A stretch of 64,000 nucleotides of DNA from Caballeronia fortuita (GTDB taxonomy: Bacteria > Pseudomonadota > Gammaproteobacteria > Burkholderiales > Burkholderiaceae), in the NCBI RefSeq assembly GCF_001544835.2, contig NZ_FCNX02000016.1, positions 62,001 through 126,000 on the forward strand, read 5' to 3'. Under the pieces are notes generated by a model, which worked only from the letters and a program-made list of their open reading frames with translations, was not told the DNA's origin and ran no database searches. The translations under genes were made by a program, and so were the position numbers. This document shows, one piece after another, positions 35,368 to 45,978 of the stretch. The number at the start of each line of letters is the position of its first letter. Within the stretch, counting starts at the first letter, position 1.

Positions 35368-36536
35368 GCCGTCAGCACCACGCCTGCCGACGCGCTCCAT
35401 CGCACGTAGACTTCGTCGTCGAAAGTGGGCGAGTCGATTTCGCCGATCGCAAGGCTCGACAGATTCGCGACCACGACCTTGCCTGATTCGAGCGTCACAT
35501 GATAAAGCGTGTAGCCGCCCATATACGCGATGTTCGTCACCCGGCCGCGGCCCCAGTTGTACGTGCCTTCGGGCGGCTTGCGCGTCAGCGCGATGCGCTC
35601 GGGACGCACGGAAATGGTCACCGGCATGCCGAGCGGCCCGGTGATGCCGTGGCTCACGTAGAGGCGCACGGGCAAGTCCGTCGATTCGACGAAGATGTGA
35701 TCCGGCTCATCTTCCACGACATTGCCGTCGAAGAGATTCGTCGAGCCGATGAACTGCGCCGAGAAGCGGCTGTTCGGATACTCGTAGACTTCGTGCGGCG
35801 TGCCGAGCTGCACGATCTGCCCTTCGCTCATTACGGCAAGGCGATTGGCCATCGTCATCGCCTCTTCCTGATCGTGCGTCACCATGATGCAGGTGACGCC
35901 AACCTGATCGAGAATATTGACGAGCTCGATCTGCGTGCGCTGGCGGATCTGCTTGTCGAGCGCGGACATCGGCTCGTCGAGCAGCAGCAACTTCGGACGT
36001 TTCACGAGGCTGCGCGCGAGCGCGACGCGCTGCTGCTGGCCGCCCGACAACTGATGCGGCTTGCGCTTCGCGTATTGCGCCATCTGCACGAGCTGGAGCG
36101 CGTTGTGCACGCGATCTTTCAGTTCGCCGCCCTTCACGCCTTCCTGCTTCAGTCCGAACGCGACATTCGACTCCACGCTCATGTGCGGAAAGAGCGCGTA
36201 GGACTGGAACATCATGTTGACCGGCCGGTTGTACGGCGGCATCTTCGCGAGATCTTCCCCGTCGATCAATATCTGCCCTTCGGTGACGGACTCGAGCCCG
36301 GCGAGCATGCGTAAAAGGGTCGACTTGCCGCAGCCCGAACTGCCGAGGAGCGCGAACAGCTCGCCCTTTTTCACCGACAGGTTGACGCCCCGCACCGCCG
36401 TCGTCTCGCCGAACTTCTTCACGACATCGACGATCCGCACGAAGTTCTCGTCCGTGCCCTGCTCCGATAGGGAACCGCCCGGCTCGCGCCGTCCGGGATT
36501 AGGCGCTGCCTTCAACGCGCTCGACTGCTCACTCAT
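35364..36536 (-). CDS. potG: Putrescine/polyamine ABC transporter ATP-binding protein PotG
   Basis: A 390-residue ATPase. Walker A is GSSGCGKSTLL near residues 69-79, Q-loop in MMFQSYALFPHM near 110, signature LSGGQQQRVALARSL near 162, Walker B LLLLDEPMSALD near 183, H-loop IMVTHDQEEAM near 217. The C-terminal TOBE domain (about 300-385) is present, as in PotA/PotG/MalK types. An N-terminal tail of about 30 polar residues precedes the ABC domain. It follows potF by 114 bp with a GC hairpin between them. Confidence 0.94.
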   Translation of the reverse strand: MSEQSSALKAAPNPGRREPGGSLSEQGTDENFVRIVDVVKKFGETTAVRGVNLSVKKGELFALLGSSGCGKSTLLRMLAGLESVTEGQILIDGEDLAKMPPYNRPVNMMFQSYALFPHMSVESNVAFGLKQEGVKGGELKDRVHNALQLVQMAQYAKRKPHQLSGGQQQRVALARSLVKRPKLLLLDEPMSALDKQIRQRTQIELVNILDQVGVTCIMVTHDQEEAMTMANRLAVMSEGQIVQLGTPHEVYEYPNSRFSAQFIGSTNLFDGNVVEDEPDHIFVESTDLPVRLYVSHGITGPLGMPVTISVRPERIALTRKPPEGTYNWGRGRVTNIAYMGGYTLYHVTLESGKVVVANLSSLAIGEIDSPTFDDEVYVRWSASAGVVLTA

Positions 36537-36594
36537 GATTGCCTGTTCGACTCCTGCATCCAGTGCATCCCGTGGCTTCGGTTCGCCACGAACA

Positions 36595-36618
36595 AAGCCC
36601 CCGGCGGTCCAGGGGCTT
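36595..36618 (-). terminator. Hairpin between potF and potG (probable transcript attenuator)
   Basis: AAGCCCC (36595-36601) pairs with GGGGCTT (36612-36618) around a 10-base loop; on the minus strand it is followed by TGTTCG, not a T run. Such hairpins after binding-protein genes commonly give more binding protein than membrane subunits. Confidence 0.5.
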
Positions 36619-36650
36619 CGTCAGTTCAAGGAAAATCGGCTTCGCGCAAC

Positions 36651-37766
36651 TCAGCGGCCGGACTTGAATTCCGTCCAGAGCCGCGTCTGCAGGCGCTGGA
36701 TTTCCGGCGGCAACGGCTTCAGCAGGAACAGCGTCTTGATGACGTCCTGCGGCGGATAGACGGCCGGATCGTTCGCCACGTCCTTGTCCACGTACTTGCG
36801 CGCTTCGAGGTTCGCGCTCGGGTAGTACACGGCGTTCGTGATCGCGGCGTGGACCTGCGGCGTCTCGATGTAGTTGATCCACTCGTGCGCCGCGTCCTTG
36901 TTCTTGGCGTCCTTCGGAATCGCCATCACGTCGAACCACACGGGCGCGCCGCCCTTCGGAATGTAGTACTCGATCTTGAACGGCTTCTTCGCGTCGACGG
37001 CGCGATGCTTCGCGATCACGACGTCGCCCGACCAGCCGTAGGTGAAGCAGATGTCGCCGCCGACCATGTCGTTGATATAGCCCGACGAGTTGAACTGCGT
37101 GATGTACGGGCGGATCTTCTTCATCATCGCGAGCGCTTCGCGATAGTCAGCCGGGTTCGTGCTCATCGGATCCTTGCCGATGTAATGCAGCGCGGCCGCG
37201 AACATCTGGTCGGGCGCGTCGAGCACGGACACGCCGCACGCCTTCAGCTTCGAGATGTTCTCGGGCTTGAAGAGGATGTCCCAGTTGTTCAGTTCGGCGT
37301 TCGGGCCGAGGATCTGCTTCGCCTTGTCGACGTTGTAGCCGAGGCCGGTCGTGCCGTAGGCCCAGGGCACCACGTACTTGTTGCCCGGATCGGCGCCCTC
37401 GACGAGCTTCATCAGGTCGGGATCGAGATATTTGAGGTTCGGCAGCTTCGACTTGTCGAGCGGCGCGAAGATGTTCGCGGCGATCTGCTTGCCGGCGTAA
37501 TTGCTGGTCGGCACGACGATGTCATAGCCGGAGCGGCCGGTGAGCAGCTTGGCCTGAAGGGTGTCGTCGCTGTCGTAGTTGTCGTACTTCACCTTGATGC
37601 CGGTCTGCTTGGTGAAGTTGGGGATCGTGTCCTTCGCGATATAGTCGGACCAGTTGTACACGTTCAACTGCGTGTCCTTCGCGGATACCGCGAGCGGGGT
37701 CAACATCGCGGCGCATGTCAGGGCGCCCGCCAGCTTGGCCATGCGGCTCGCCAGTTTCTCGTTCAT
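36651..37766 (-). CDS. potF: Putrescine/polyamine-binding periplasmic protein PotF
   Basis: A 371-residue extracytoplasmic solute-binding protein. The signal peptide is residues 1-29 (MNEKLASRMAKLAGALTC..., ending VSAKD). It carries NVYNWSDYIAKDTIPNF near 35, which is characteristic of PotF/PotD proteins, and the aromatic and acidic polyamine-site regions (PWAYGTTGLGYN near 140, FTYGWSGDVVIA near 245). ATG 37766 follows a GGGAGA ribosome site. First gene of potFGHI. Confidence 0.94.
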   Translation of the reverse strand: MNEKLASRMAKLAGALTCAAMLTPLAVSAKDTQLNVYNWSDYIAKDTIPNFTKQTGIKVKYDNYDSDDTLQAKLLTGRSGYDIVVPTSNYAGKQIAANIFAPLDKSKLPNLKYLDPDLMKLVEGADPGNKYVVPWAYGTTGLGYNVDKAKQILGPNAELNNWDILFKPENISKLKACGVSVLDAPDQMFAAALHYIGKDPMSTNPADYREALAMMKKIRPYITQFNSSGYINDMVGGDICFTYGWSGDVVIAKHRAVDAKKPFKIEYYIPKGGAPVWFDVMAIPKDAKNKDAAHEWINYIETPQVHAAITNAVYYPSANLEARKYVDKDVANDPAVYPPQDVIKTLFLLKPLPPEIQRLQTRLWTEFKSGR

Positions 37767-38333
37767 CTCGATTCTCCCTTGTTCCGACTTGTCGCGGCGT
37801 CGTGCCGTACGGGCCCGGTGCATCGTCGATCGTCCCATGGCCGGTCCGCCCGCGACTCCCCTAAAACCCCGAAAACTACCATTAAACGCGAGCGCGACAA
37901 AAAATAATGCGCCGCTTGTCGCGCAAAATGTACACGCCCTGGCGCCGCGCGGCCACGGTCTTGCCGCACGGGGCGCAGTCCGGCTTCGCACCACGCGCGG
38001 GCAGCCGGAAAGAGCGCGCATTTTAGCCTCTAATCGGCTGCGGCGGCACCTGATAAAACCACACTCGTCAAAGTGACGTGCAAGCGTAAGCCCGCTGCAA
38101 TGTCATTATTCGTGATCGACTGCCCGCATCCCCTTCGCGCCGTCGTTTCGCCGGTCGGACGAAAGCGGCAAATGCGGGATGAACCGGGCTTTCCGAGCCT
38201 GACGAATAGCCAGCGGAACAGTTGTTGCGAGCCAATTCGACATGCGCCGCACAACGCGGCGTCATCTGAACCGGCAACGCACGCGTACGACTGACACGCC
38301 GCCGTTGCATCGCTATTCGAGGCCGCATCCCGC
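37767..38333. other. Divergent regulatory region between potF and mntH
   Basis: 567 bp without a supported gene. A perfect 9-bp inverted repeat, GCGCGACAA (37892-37900) and TTGTCGCGC (37916-37924), about 130 bp upstream of potF, is a candidate operator. A smaller dyad CGTCA-AAG-TGACG lies at 38066-38078. The last 230 bp precede mntH; I looked for an MntR or Fur box and for a yybP-ykoY manganese riboswitch and could not support either. Confidence 0.4.
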
Positions 38334-39665
38334 ATGAATACCAATCCGTCCGCGCTCGCCCAGCTTTCAGCCGCGAAATCCGACGCGCAGTCGTCCGCGG
38401 CAAGCCGCGATGAACGAGGGCCGCGCCCGCGCGGACGCTGGTATTCGTTCGCCGGCGCCGGGGCGCTCGTCGCCGTGGGCTACATGGATCCCGGCAATTG
38501 GGCGACCGCGCTCGCGGGCGGCGCGCGTTACGGTTACTCGCTGCTTTTCGTCGTTCTGCTCGCCAGCCTGATGGGGATGCTGCTGCAATGGGTCGCGTCG
38601 CGTGTGGGCGTCGTGACCGGGCGCGATCTCGCGCAACTCTGCCGCGAGCGCTACAGCCGGCGCACGACGTTCCTGCTTTGGATTGCGTGCGAGATCGCGA
38701 TCATCGCGTGCGACGTCGCCGAGGTCGTCGGCAGCGCGGTGGCCTTGCAGATGCTCTTCGGCTTTTCGCTCACGACGGGCGTGCTGATCTCGGCGGTCGG
38801 AACGTTCGCGATGCTTGCGCTGCAAAGCCGCGGCAAGCGCCCGCTCCAGCGCGCGGTGACGGCGCTGATCCTCTTCGTGAGCTTCTGCTTCGTGATCGAA
38901 CTGGCGCTGTCGCATCCGTCGTGGGGCGAGGCGATGCGCGGCCTCGCGCCATCGCGCGAACTGCTGCGCGACGCCGGCATGCTCTGGCTCGCAGCCGGCG
39001 TGCTCGGCGCGACCGTGATGCCGCACAATCTCTATCTGCATTCCGCGCTCGTCAAGGAACATGCGCGCGCAGGCGACGATGCCGCCATCGGGCGCGCGCT
39101 GGGCGGCGTGAACATCGACACGTTCGCCTCGCTCGGGATCGCGTTCATCGTCAATGCTTCGCTGCTCGTGGTCGCCGCCGCGGTCTTCCACGCGAACGGA
39201 CACACGGAAGTCGAGGATCTCGCCGATGCGCATCGGCTGATTGAGCCGCTCGTCGGCAGCCATTGGGCGGGCGTCGTCTTCGCCTCCGCGTTGCTCGCGT
39301 GCGGACTGAACGCGACGGTCACCGGCACGCTCGCCGGTCAGGCGGTGATGGAGGGCTTTCTGCGCATCAAGATGGCGCGCTGGGCGCGGGCGCTTCTGAC
39401 GCGCGGCCTCGCGATCGGTCCGGCGCTCGTCGCGGTCGCGAGTTTCGGCCAGCACGGCTCGAACGCGCTGCTGGTCGCGACGCAGGTCGTGCTGAGTCTG
39501 CAATTGCCGCTCGCGGTAATTCCGCTCGTGCGCTTCGCCTCCGATGCCGGGCTGATGGGCCGCTGGCGCGTCGCACGCGTGCCGCTCGCGCTGGCGTGGG
39601 CGTGCGCGGGGGTGATCATCGCGCTGAACGGCGCGATGCTCTGGCAGACGGTTTTTTCGGGCTAA
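38334..39665 (+). CDS. mntH: Nramp-family divalent metal (Mn/Fe) transporter
   Basis: A 443-residue proton-coupled importer with about eleven TM helices. The metal-binding motif DPGN is at residues 52-55 (GYMDPGNWAT) and the TM6 motif is MPHNLYLHSALV near 225. A hydrophilic N-terminal tail of about 35 residues precedes TM1. Length is normal (E. coli MntH 412). It stands alone, divergent from potF, with pldA 124 bp downstream. Confidence 0.93.
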   Translation: MNTNPSALAQLSAAKSDAQSSAASRDERGPRPRGRWYSFAGAGALVAVGYMDPGNWATALAGGARYGYSLLFVVLLASLMGMLLQWVASRVGVVTGRDLAQLCRERYSRRTTFLLWIACEIAIIACDVAEVVGSAVALQMLFGFSLTTGVLISAVGTFAMLALQSRGKRPLQRAVTALILFVSFCFVIELALSHPSWGEAMRGLAPSRELLRDAGMLWLAAGVLGATVMPHNLYLHSALVKEHARAGDDAAIGRALGGVNIDTFASLGIAFIVNASLLVVAAAVFHANGHTEVEDLADAHRLIEPLVGSHWAGVVFASALLACGLNATVTGTLAGQAVMEGFLRIKMARWARALLTRGLAIGPALVAVASFGQHGSNALLVATQVVLSLQLPLAVIPLVRFASDAGLMGRWRVARVPLALAWACAGVIIALNGAMLWQTVFSG

Positions 39666-39789
39666 AAAGGCCAATTCTCGCCGAATCTCGGGATCGTGGC
39701 GCGGTGTGTGCTGTCACACTGCTCTCGTTTGCCCGCATTGCCCCATCGCCCGATATCGCCCGTCATTGCCCGATAAGGACACGAATTAC

Positions 39790-41058
39790 ATGGCCCACGG
39801 CCCCCGACCATTTTTCCTGCTCGACGCCCGCGGCTTACGCGCGTTCGCGCTCGTCTTCCTCGGTATTTGCGCGACTGAAGCCGCGCACGCGACCGTCGCG
39901 GTGTTGCAGCCCGCGCGAGAGGCCGCCGCCTCGCGGCCGCTCGAACTGACGCTGCTCTACACCGACGATGACGCGAAAGCCCTGACCGTCACGGTGCCGA
40001 AGCAACTGACGGTGAACCTGACGAACGGCGATCTGCCGCCCGCGCCGCTCACGCTCGAACGCGATCCCAAAGTGCCCGACCATCTGCGCCTTGCGCCGGG
40101 GCAATACCGCCGCGTGCGCTTTTCGGCGCCCTGGCCCGATGCGGCGCGCGGCACGGTCAAGATCGATCCGGTCGGCTTCGATGCGTCGCCGATGCTCGTC
40201 ACGATCAATCGCGGCGACACGCAGGCGCAAGTCGTCGCGGCGGAAAAGCGCGAGTCGCAGGCGACGACGCCCGAGCAGCTCGCGAGTGCGTCCGCCGCCG
40301 CGAACACCGCCGTGCCGCCGGCTTCCAGCACCGATACCCTGCTCTCGGGCCGCTTTTCGACCTTCGAGCCGATCTATTTCGCGGACGGCAAGAACGGCGA
40401 CAACCTCGCGAAGTTCCAGTTCAGCTTCAAGTACCGGCTGCATCTGCCCGACGATCCCCGCTCGCTCGGCTTTCTCGACAACCTCTACTTCGGCTACACG
40501 CAGACGGCGATATGGAATCTCTCCGCCGAGTCCGTGCCGTTCCGCGACATCAGCTTCCAGCCGCAACTGTTCTACTACGTGCAGGACACGGGCTGGAAAA
40601 GCCCGCTCTTTACGCGCATGGGCGTGGCGGCGGGCATCGGGCATGAATCGAACGGCAAGAGCGGCGACGATTCGCGCGCGATCAACATCGCGTTCGTGCG
40701 TCCGACGTGGGAGTTCGGCGATCTGAACGCCAATCACCTGACGCTGTCGCCGAAGTTCTATTACTACCTGTCGAAGTCGGGCAACCAGGACATCGCGGAT
40801 TATCGCGGTTACGTCGATTTTCTCGTGAAGTACGGCAGCCCCGACGGCTGGCAGCTCGCGACGACGCTGCGCAAAGGCACGAAGCACTGGTACGGGAGCG
40901 TCGATTCGCAACTGACGTATCCGCTCGCGAAGCTGATCGGCAGCGCGTGGGGCGGCTATCTCTTCGTCAGTTATTTCAACGGATACGGCGAGGACATTCT
41001 CGATTACAACCAGCGGCATCACTGGATCGCGCGGATAGGCTACAGTATCGCGCGTTGA
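39790..41058 (+). CDS. pldA: Outer-membrane phospholipase A (OMPLA) with an N-terminal extension
   Basis: A 422-residue protein whose C-terminal 270 residues are the OMPLA barrel. The catalytic motif GHESNGKSGDDSR at about residues 284-296 has His285 and Ser287, and RAINIAF follows. The protein ends in a beta-barrel C-terminal strand (HHWIARIGYSIAR). A signal peptide covers about residues 1-36 (ending ATEAAHA). About 150 residues between signal and barrel (PLELTLLYTDDDAKALTVTVPKQ region onward) are not part of E. coli PldA and look like an immunoglobulin-like beta domain. The enzyme hydrolyses outer-leaflet phospholipids and keeps lipid asymmetry. DUF1289 follows after 72 bp. Confidence 0.9.
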   Translation: MAHGPRPFFLLDARGLRAFALVFLGICATEAAHATVAVLQPAREAAASRPLELTLLYTDDDAKALTVTVPKQLTVNLTNGDLPPAPLTLERDPKVPDHLRLAPGQYRRVRFSAPWPDAARGTVKIDPVGFDASPMLVTINRGDTQAQVVAAEKRESQATTPEQLASASAAANTAVPPASSTDTLLSGRFSTFEPIYFADGKNGDNLAKFQFSFKYRLHLPDDPRSLGFLDNLYFGYTQTAIWNLSAESVPFRDISFQPQLFYYVQDTGWKSPLFTRMGVAAGIGHESNGKSGDDSRAINIAFVRPTWEFGDLNANHLTLSPKFYYYLSKSGNQDIADYRGYVDFLVKYGSPDGWQLATTLRKGTKHWYGSVDSQLTYPLAKLIGSAWGGYLFVSYFNGYGEDILDYNQRHHWIARIGYSIAR

Positions 41059-41130
41059 GTTTTTTTACGATTCCGAACGCCGCGTTGCCGCCCTCTTTCC
41101 CGGCGCCGATGCGGCCACTAGCTTGCCCAA

Positions 41131-41334
41131 ATGTCTTCGAACCTTCACGACCTGCCCGACAGCCCCTGCATCGGCGTGTGCTCCACGCTCTTCGACGAAG
41201 TCTGCAAAGGCTGCGGCCGCACCGCCGGCGAAGTGTCCAACTGGGTGTTCCTGAGCGACGAGGAAAAGCGCGCGATCTGGGAACGCATCACGCGCGAAGG
41301 CACGGCGATGCGGTTTCGCAACGACAGACTTTGA
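41131..41334 (+). CDS. DUF1289 domain protein (small, four-Cys)
   Basis: A 67-residue protein with the DUF1289 pattern SPCIGVC...CKGCGRT, with Cys at residues 13, 17, 25 and 28, followed by EVSNWVFLSDEEKRAIWERI near 34-53, typical for the family. The four Cys suggest a metal or Fe-S site. Function unknown. Same strand as pldA. Confidence 0.85.
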   Translation: MSSNLHDLPDSPCIGVCSTLFDEVCKGCGRTAGEVSNWVFLSDEEKRAIWERITREGTAMRFRNDRL

Positions 41335-41342
41335 GCGCAATG

Positions 41343-41379
41343 AAAAACGGCCCGCTCTTTTCGAGACGGGCCGTTTTTT
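41343..41379. terminator. Bidirectional intrinsic terminator between the DUF1289 gene and ybiT
   Basis: A 12-bp stem, AAAAACGGCCCG (41343-41354) with CGGGCCGTTTTT (41367-41378), around a 12-base loop; T-rich on both strands. Confidence 0.88.
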
Positions 41380-41402
41380 CGCGTCGCGTGCGATAGCGGA
41401 GG

Positions 41403-42995
<1,593 letters not shown>

Positions 42996-43099
42996 GGCGC
43001 GTCCTTTTGAATGGGGTACGACGAAAAACCTGAGATTTTAGCAGCTTTTGACGGGATTTATTGCGCTCCGGGCGCGCCAGAACGCCGAATCCGCGCCAG

Positions 43100-43131
43100 A
43101 AAAAAAGGGCGCGGCCAGTGCGGCCGCGCCC
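43100..43131 (-). terminator. Intrinsic terminator of the alaA-hom-thrC operon
   Basis: A perfect 10-bp GC stem (GGGCGCGGCC at 43107-43116, GGCCGCGCCC at 43122-43131) with a 5-base loop; on the minus strand seven T residues follow. It lies 45 bp after the thrC stop. Confidence 0.9.
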
Positions 43132-43175
43132 TCGTGCATCGAATTTGATCCGCACGAGGCGGACGCGCCCCGTTC

Positions 43176-44621
43176 TTACGTGCGCTCCGCGACGAACGCC
43201 TTCACGACGCCCGCATCTGCCGGAACGATATCGAACCTCTGTGGCAATTTTTCAAGTCCGACGAACGCCGACGGCCGCTCCGGCTCGCGATGCAACGCCT
43301 CGCGGATCGTCTCGCCGAACTTGATCGGCTGCGCGGTTTCCAGGACGATCATCGGCACGCCGGGCTTCAGGTTTTCGCGCGCGACCTTCACGCCGTCGGC
43401 GGTGTGCGTGTCGATCATCGTGTGATAGCGCTCGAACACGTCACGGATGGTCTGCACGCGGTCGCCGTGGCCGCTCTTGCCCGACACGAAGCCAAATTCC
43501 TTCACGCGCGCGAAATCGCCGCTCGCCGCGAGATCGAATCCGCCCTTCTCCTCGACGTCGCGGAACAGTTGCAGCACGCGTGCAGGATCGCGGCCGAGCA
43601 GGTCGTACACGAAACGCTCGAAGTTCGACGCCTTCGAAATATCCATGCTCGGCGAGGTGGTGTGGTACGTCTCCGCCGCGCCGCGCACGCGATACACGCC
43701 AGTCTTGAAGAACTCGTCGAGCACGTCGTTTTCGTTGGTCGCGACGACGAGCTGATCGATCGGCAAGCCCATCATGCGCGCGATATGCCCCGCGCACACA
43801 TTGCCGAAGTTGCCCGACGGCACCGTGAACGACACGCGCTCGTCGTTGCTCTTCGTCGCGGCGAAATAGCCCTTGAAGTAGTACACGACCTGCGCCACGA
43901 CGCGCGCCCAGTTGATCGAATTGACCGTGCCGATCTTGTGCTTCGCCTTGAACGCGTGATCGTTCGACACGGCCTTGACGATGTCCTGGCAGTTGTCGAA
44001 ATTGCCTTCCACGGCCAGATTGAAGATGTTCGGGTCTTGCAGCGAGAACATCTGCGCGGTCTGAAACGCGCTCATCTTCTTGTGCGGCGACAGCATGAAC
44101 ACGCGCACGCCGGTCTTGCCGCGCATCGCGTATTCGGCGGCGCTGCCCGTGTCGCCCGATGTCGCGCCGAGAATGTTCAGCTCCTCGCCGTGCTTCGCGA
44201 GCGCGTACTCGAACAGGTTGCCGAGCAGTTGCATCGCCATGTCCTTGAAGGCGAGCGTCGGGCCGTTCGAGAGTTCGAGCAGCGACAGCGTCGTGCCGTT
44301 TTCCTCGCCGAGCGTCTTGAGCGGCGTGATCTGCACGGCGCTCTCTTCGTGGCGCACGTTGCTGTACACCTGTGCGGTGTAGGTCTTGCGCGTGAGCGAG
44401 CGCAGCGCGTCGGCGGGAATGTCGTCGCTGAACTTCGACAGCACTTCGAATGCGAGATCCGCATACGACAGCGTGCGCCAGCGCGCGAGTTCGTCGGCGC
44501 CGACTTTCGGATACTCCGCCGGCAGATACAGCCCGCCGTCTTTCGCGAGGCCGCCGAGCAGGATGTCGGAAAACGTGTGGCGCTCATTCGCGCCCGCGCC
44601 GCGCGTCGAGATGTAATTCAT
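43176..44621 (-). CDS. thrC: Threonine synthase
   Basis: A 481-residue PLP enzyme that makes threonine from O-phosphohomoserine. N terminus MNYISTRGAGANERHTFSDI is typical; the PLP lysine is in GPTLAFKDMAMQLLG near residue 126; GATSGDTGSAAEYAM near 152 binds phosphate. Class II (long) threonine synthase, normal length. Start lies 9 bp after the hom stop. The third gene of alaA-hom-thrC. Confidence 0.97.
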   Translation of the reverse strand: MNYISTRGAGANERHTFSDILLGGLAKDGGLYLPAEYPKVGADELARWRTLSYADLAFEVLSKFSDDIPADALRSLTRKTYTAQVYSNVRHEESAVQITPLKTLGEENGTTLSLLELSNGPTLAFKDMAMQLLGNLFEYALAKHGEELNILGATSGDTGSAAEYAMRGKTGVRVFMLSPHKKMSAFQTAQMFSLQDPNIFNLAVEGNFDNCQDIVKAVSNDHAFKAKHKIGTVNSINWARVVAQVVYYFKGYFAATKSNDERVSFTVPSGNFGNVCAGHIARMMGLPIDQLVVATNENDVLDEFFKTGVYRVRGAAETYHTTSPSMDISKASNFERFVYDLLGRDPARVLQLFRDVEEKGGFDLAASGDFARVKEFGFVSGKSGHGDRVQTIRDVFERYHTMIDTHTADGVKVARENLKPGVPMIVLETAQPIKFGETIREALHREPERPSAFVGLEKLPQRFDIVPADAGVVKAFVAERT

Positions 44622-44630
44622 CGTGCGTCC

Positions 44631-45953
44631 TTAATTGAGCGCTTCCATGCGCAGCTTCGTCACTTTCGACACGACCGTGGACAGCGCCTCGATCTCGCCA
44701 ATCGCCGCGTTCACGTTCTTTTCGAGCGTCTCGTGCGTAATGAGGATGATGTCGGTCTCGCCCTTGTTGGCGCCGTCGACTTCTTCCGATTCCTTCTGCA
44801 ACAAGGCGTCGATGGAAATGGCCTTGTCCGCGAGAATGCGCGTGATGTTGGCGAGCACGCCCGTCACGTCCGCGACGCGCAGGCGCAGGTAATAGCCGCT
44901 CGTCACTTCGTCGATCGGCAGAATGGGCGTGTTCGAGAGCGAGTCCGGCTGGAACGCCAGATGCGGCACGCGATGCTCCGGATCGGCCGTATGCAGGCGC
45001 GTCACGTCGACGAGATCGGCGACCACCGCGGACGCCGTCGGCTCCGCGCCTGCGCCCTTGCCGTAGTAGAGCGTGGTGCCGACCGCGTCGCCGTGCACGA
45101 CGACCGCGTTCATCGCACCTTCCACGTTCGCGAGCAGGCGCTTCGCGGGAATCAGCGTCGGATGCGTGCGCAACTCGATGCCCTTCTCCGAGCGCCGCGC
45201 GATGCCGAGCAGCTTGATGCGATAGCCGAGGTCTTCCGCGTAGCGAATGTCGATGGCCGCGAGCTTGCTGATGCCTTCCACGTAAGCGCGATCGAACTGC
45301 ACCGGCACGCCGAACGCGATCGCGCTCATGATCGTGACCTTGTGGGCAGCGTCGACACCTTCGATGTCGAAGGTCGGATCGGCTTCCGCGTAGCCGAGTT
45401 CCTGCGCGGCCTTCAATGCGGTCGCGAAGTCGAGCCCGCGGTCGCGCATCTCCGAAAGAATGTAGTTCGTCGTGCCGTTGATGATGCCCGCGATGTATTC
45501 GATGCGGTTCGCCGTCAGCCCTTCGCGCAGCGCCTTGATGATCGGAATGCCGCCCGCCACCGCCGCTTCGAACGCGACCATCACGCCTTTTGCGCGCGCG
45601 GCCTCGAAAATCTCCGTGCCGTGCACCGCGAGCAGCGCCTTGTTGGCCGTGACGACATGCTTGCCGTTCGCGATCGCGCGCAGCACCAGCTCGCGCGCGA
45701 AGCCCGTGCCGCCGATCATTTCGCACACGATGTCGATGGAAGGATCGTCGACGACGGCGTTGAAGTCGTCCGTCACAGCGATGCCTTCCTGCTCCGCGGC
45801 CTCGGCCTTCGACGGCGTGCGCACCGCGACGCGCGCGATTTCGATGCCGCGTCCCGCGCGTCGTTTGATTTCTTCCTGGTTACGGCGCAGCACCGTGAAG
45901 GTGCCGCTGCCGACCGTGCCGAAGCCCAAGAGTCCTACTTTGATCGGTTCCAT
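44631..45953 (-). CDS. hom: Homoserine dehydrogenase
   Basis: A 440-residue NAD(P)-dependent enzyme that reduces aspartate semialdehyde to homoserine. The Rossmann motif is GLLGFGTVGSG near residues 8-18; the catalytic region holds TANKALLAVHG near 100 and GIINGTTNYIL near 175; the conserved KVTIMSAIAFG segment with the catalytic Lys is near 229. The C-terminal ACT domain (about 350-430, RLRVADVTGVLANITRIL) points to feedback control by threonine. It is a monofunctional enzyme, not fused to aspartokinase. Confidence 0.96.
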   Translation of the reverse strand: MEPIKVGLLGFGTVGSGTFTVLRRNQEEIKRRAGRGIEIARVAVRTPSKAEAAEQEGIAVTDDFNAVVDDPSIDIVCEMIGGTGFARELVLRAIANGKHVVTANKALLAVHGTEIFEAARAKGVMVAFEAAVAGGIPIIKALREGLTANRIEYIAGIINGTTNYILSEMRDRGLDFATALKAAQELGYAEADPTFDIEGVDAAHKVTIMSAIAFGVPVQFDRAYVEGISKLAAIDIRYAEDLGYRIKLLGIARRSEKGIELRTHPTLIPAKRLLANVEGAMNAVVVHGDAVGTTLYYGKGAGAEPTASAVVADLVDVTRLHTADPEHRVPHLAFQPDSLSNTPILPIDEVTSGYYLRLRVADVTGVLANITRILADKAISIDALLQKESEEVDGANKGETDIILITHETLEKNVNAAIGEIEALSTVVSKVTKLRMEALN

Positions 45954-45978
45954 GCAGCGCGAGTCTTTGAAAGAGAGA

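Noticed and set aside
38079..38333. Manganese (yybP-ykoY) riboswitch or MntR box before mntH
   Set aside because: I looked for the conserved riboswitch core and an MntR palindrome and could not find a convincing match; the ATGCGGGA/GCCCGCAT complementarity near 38122-38179 alone is not enough.
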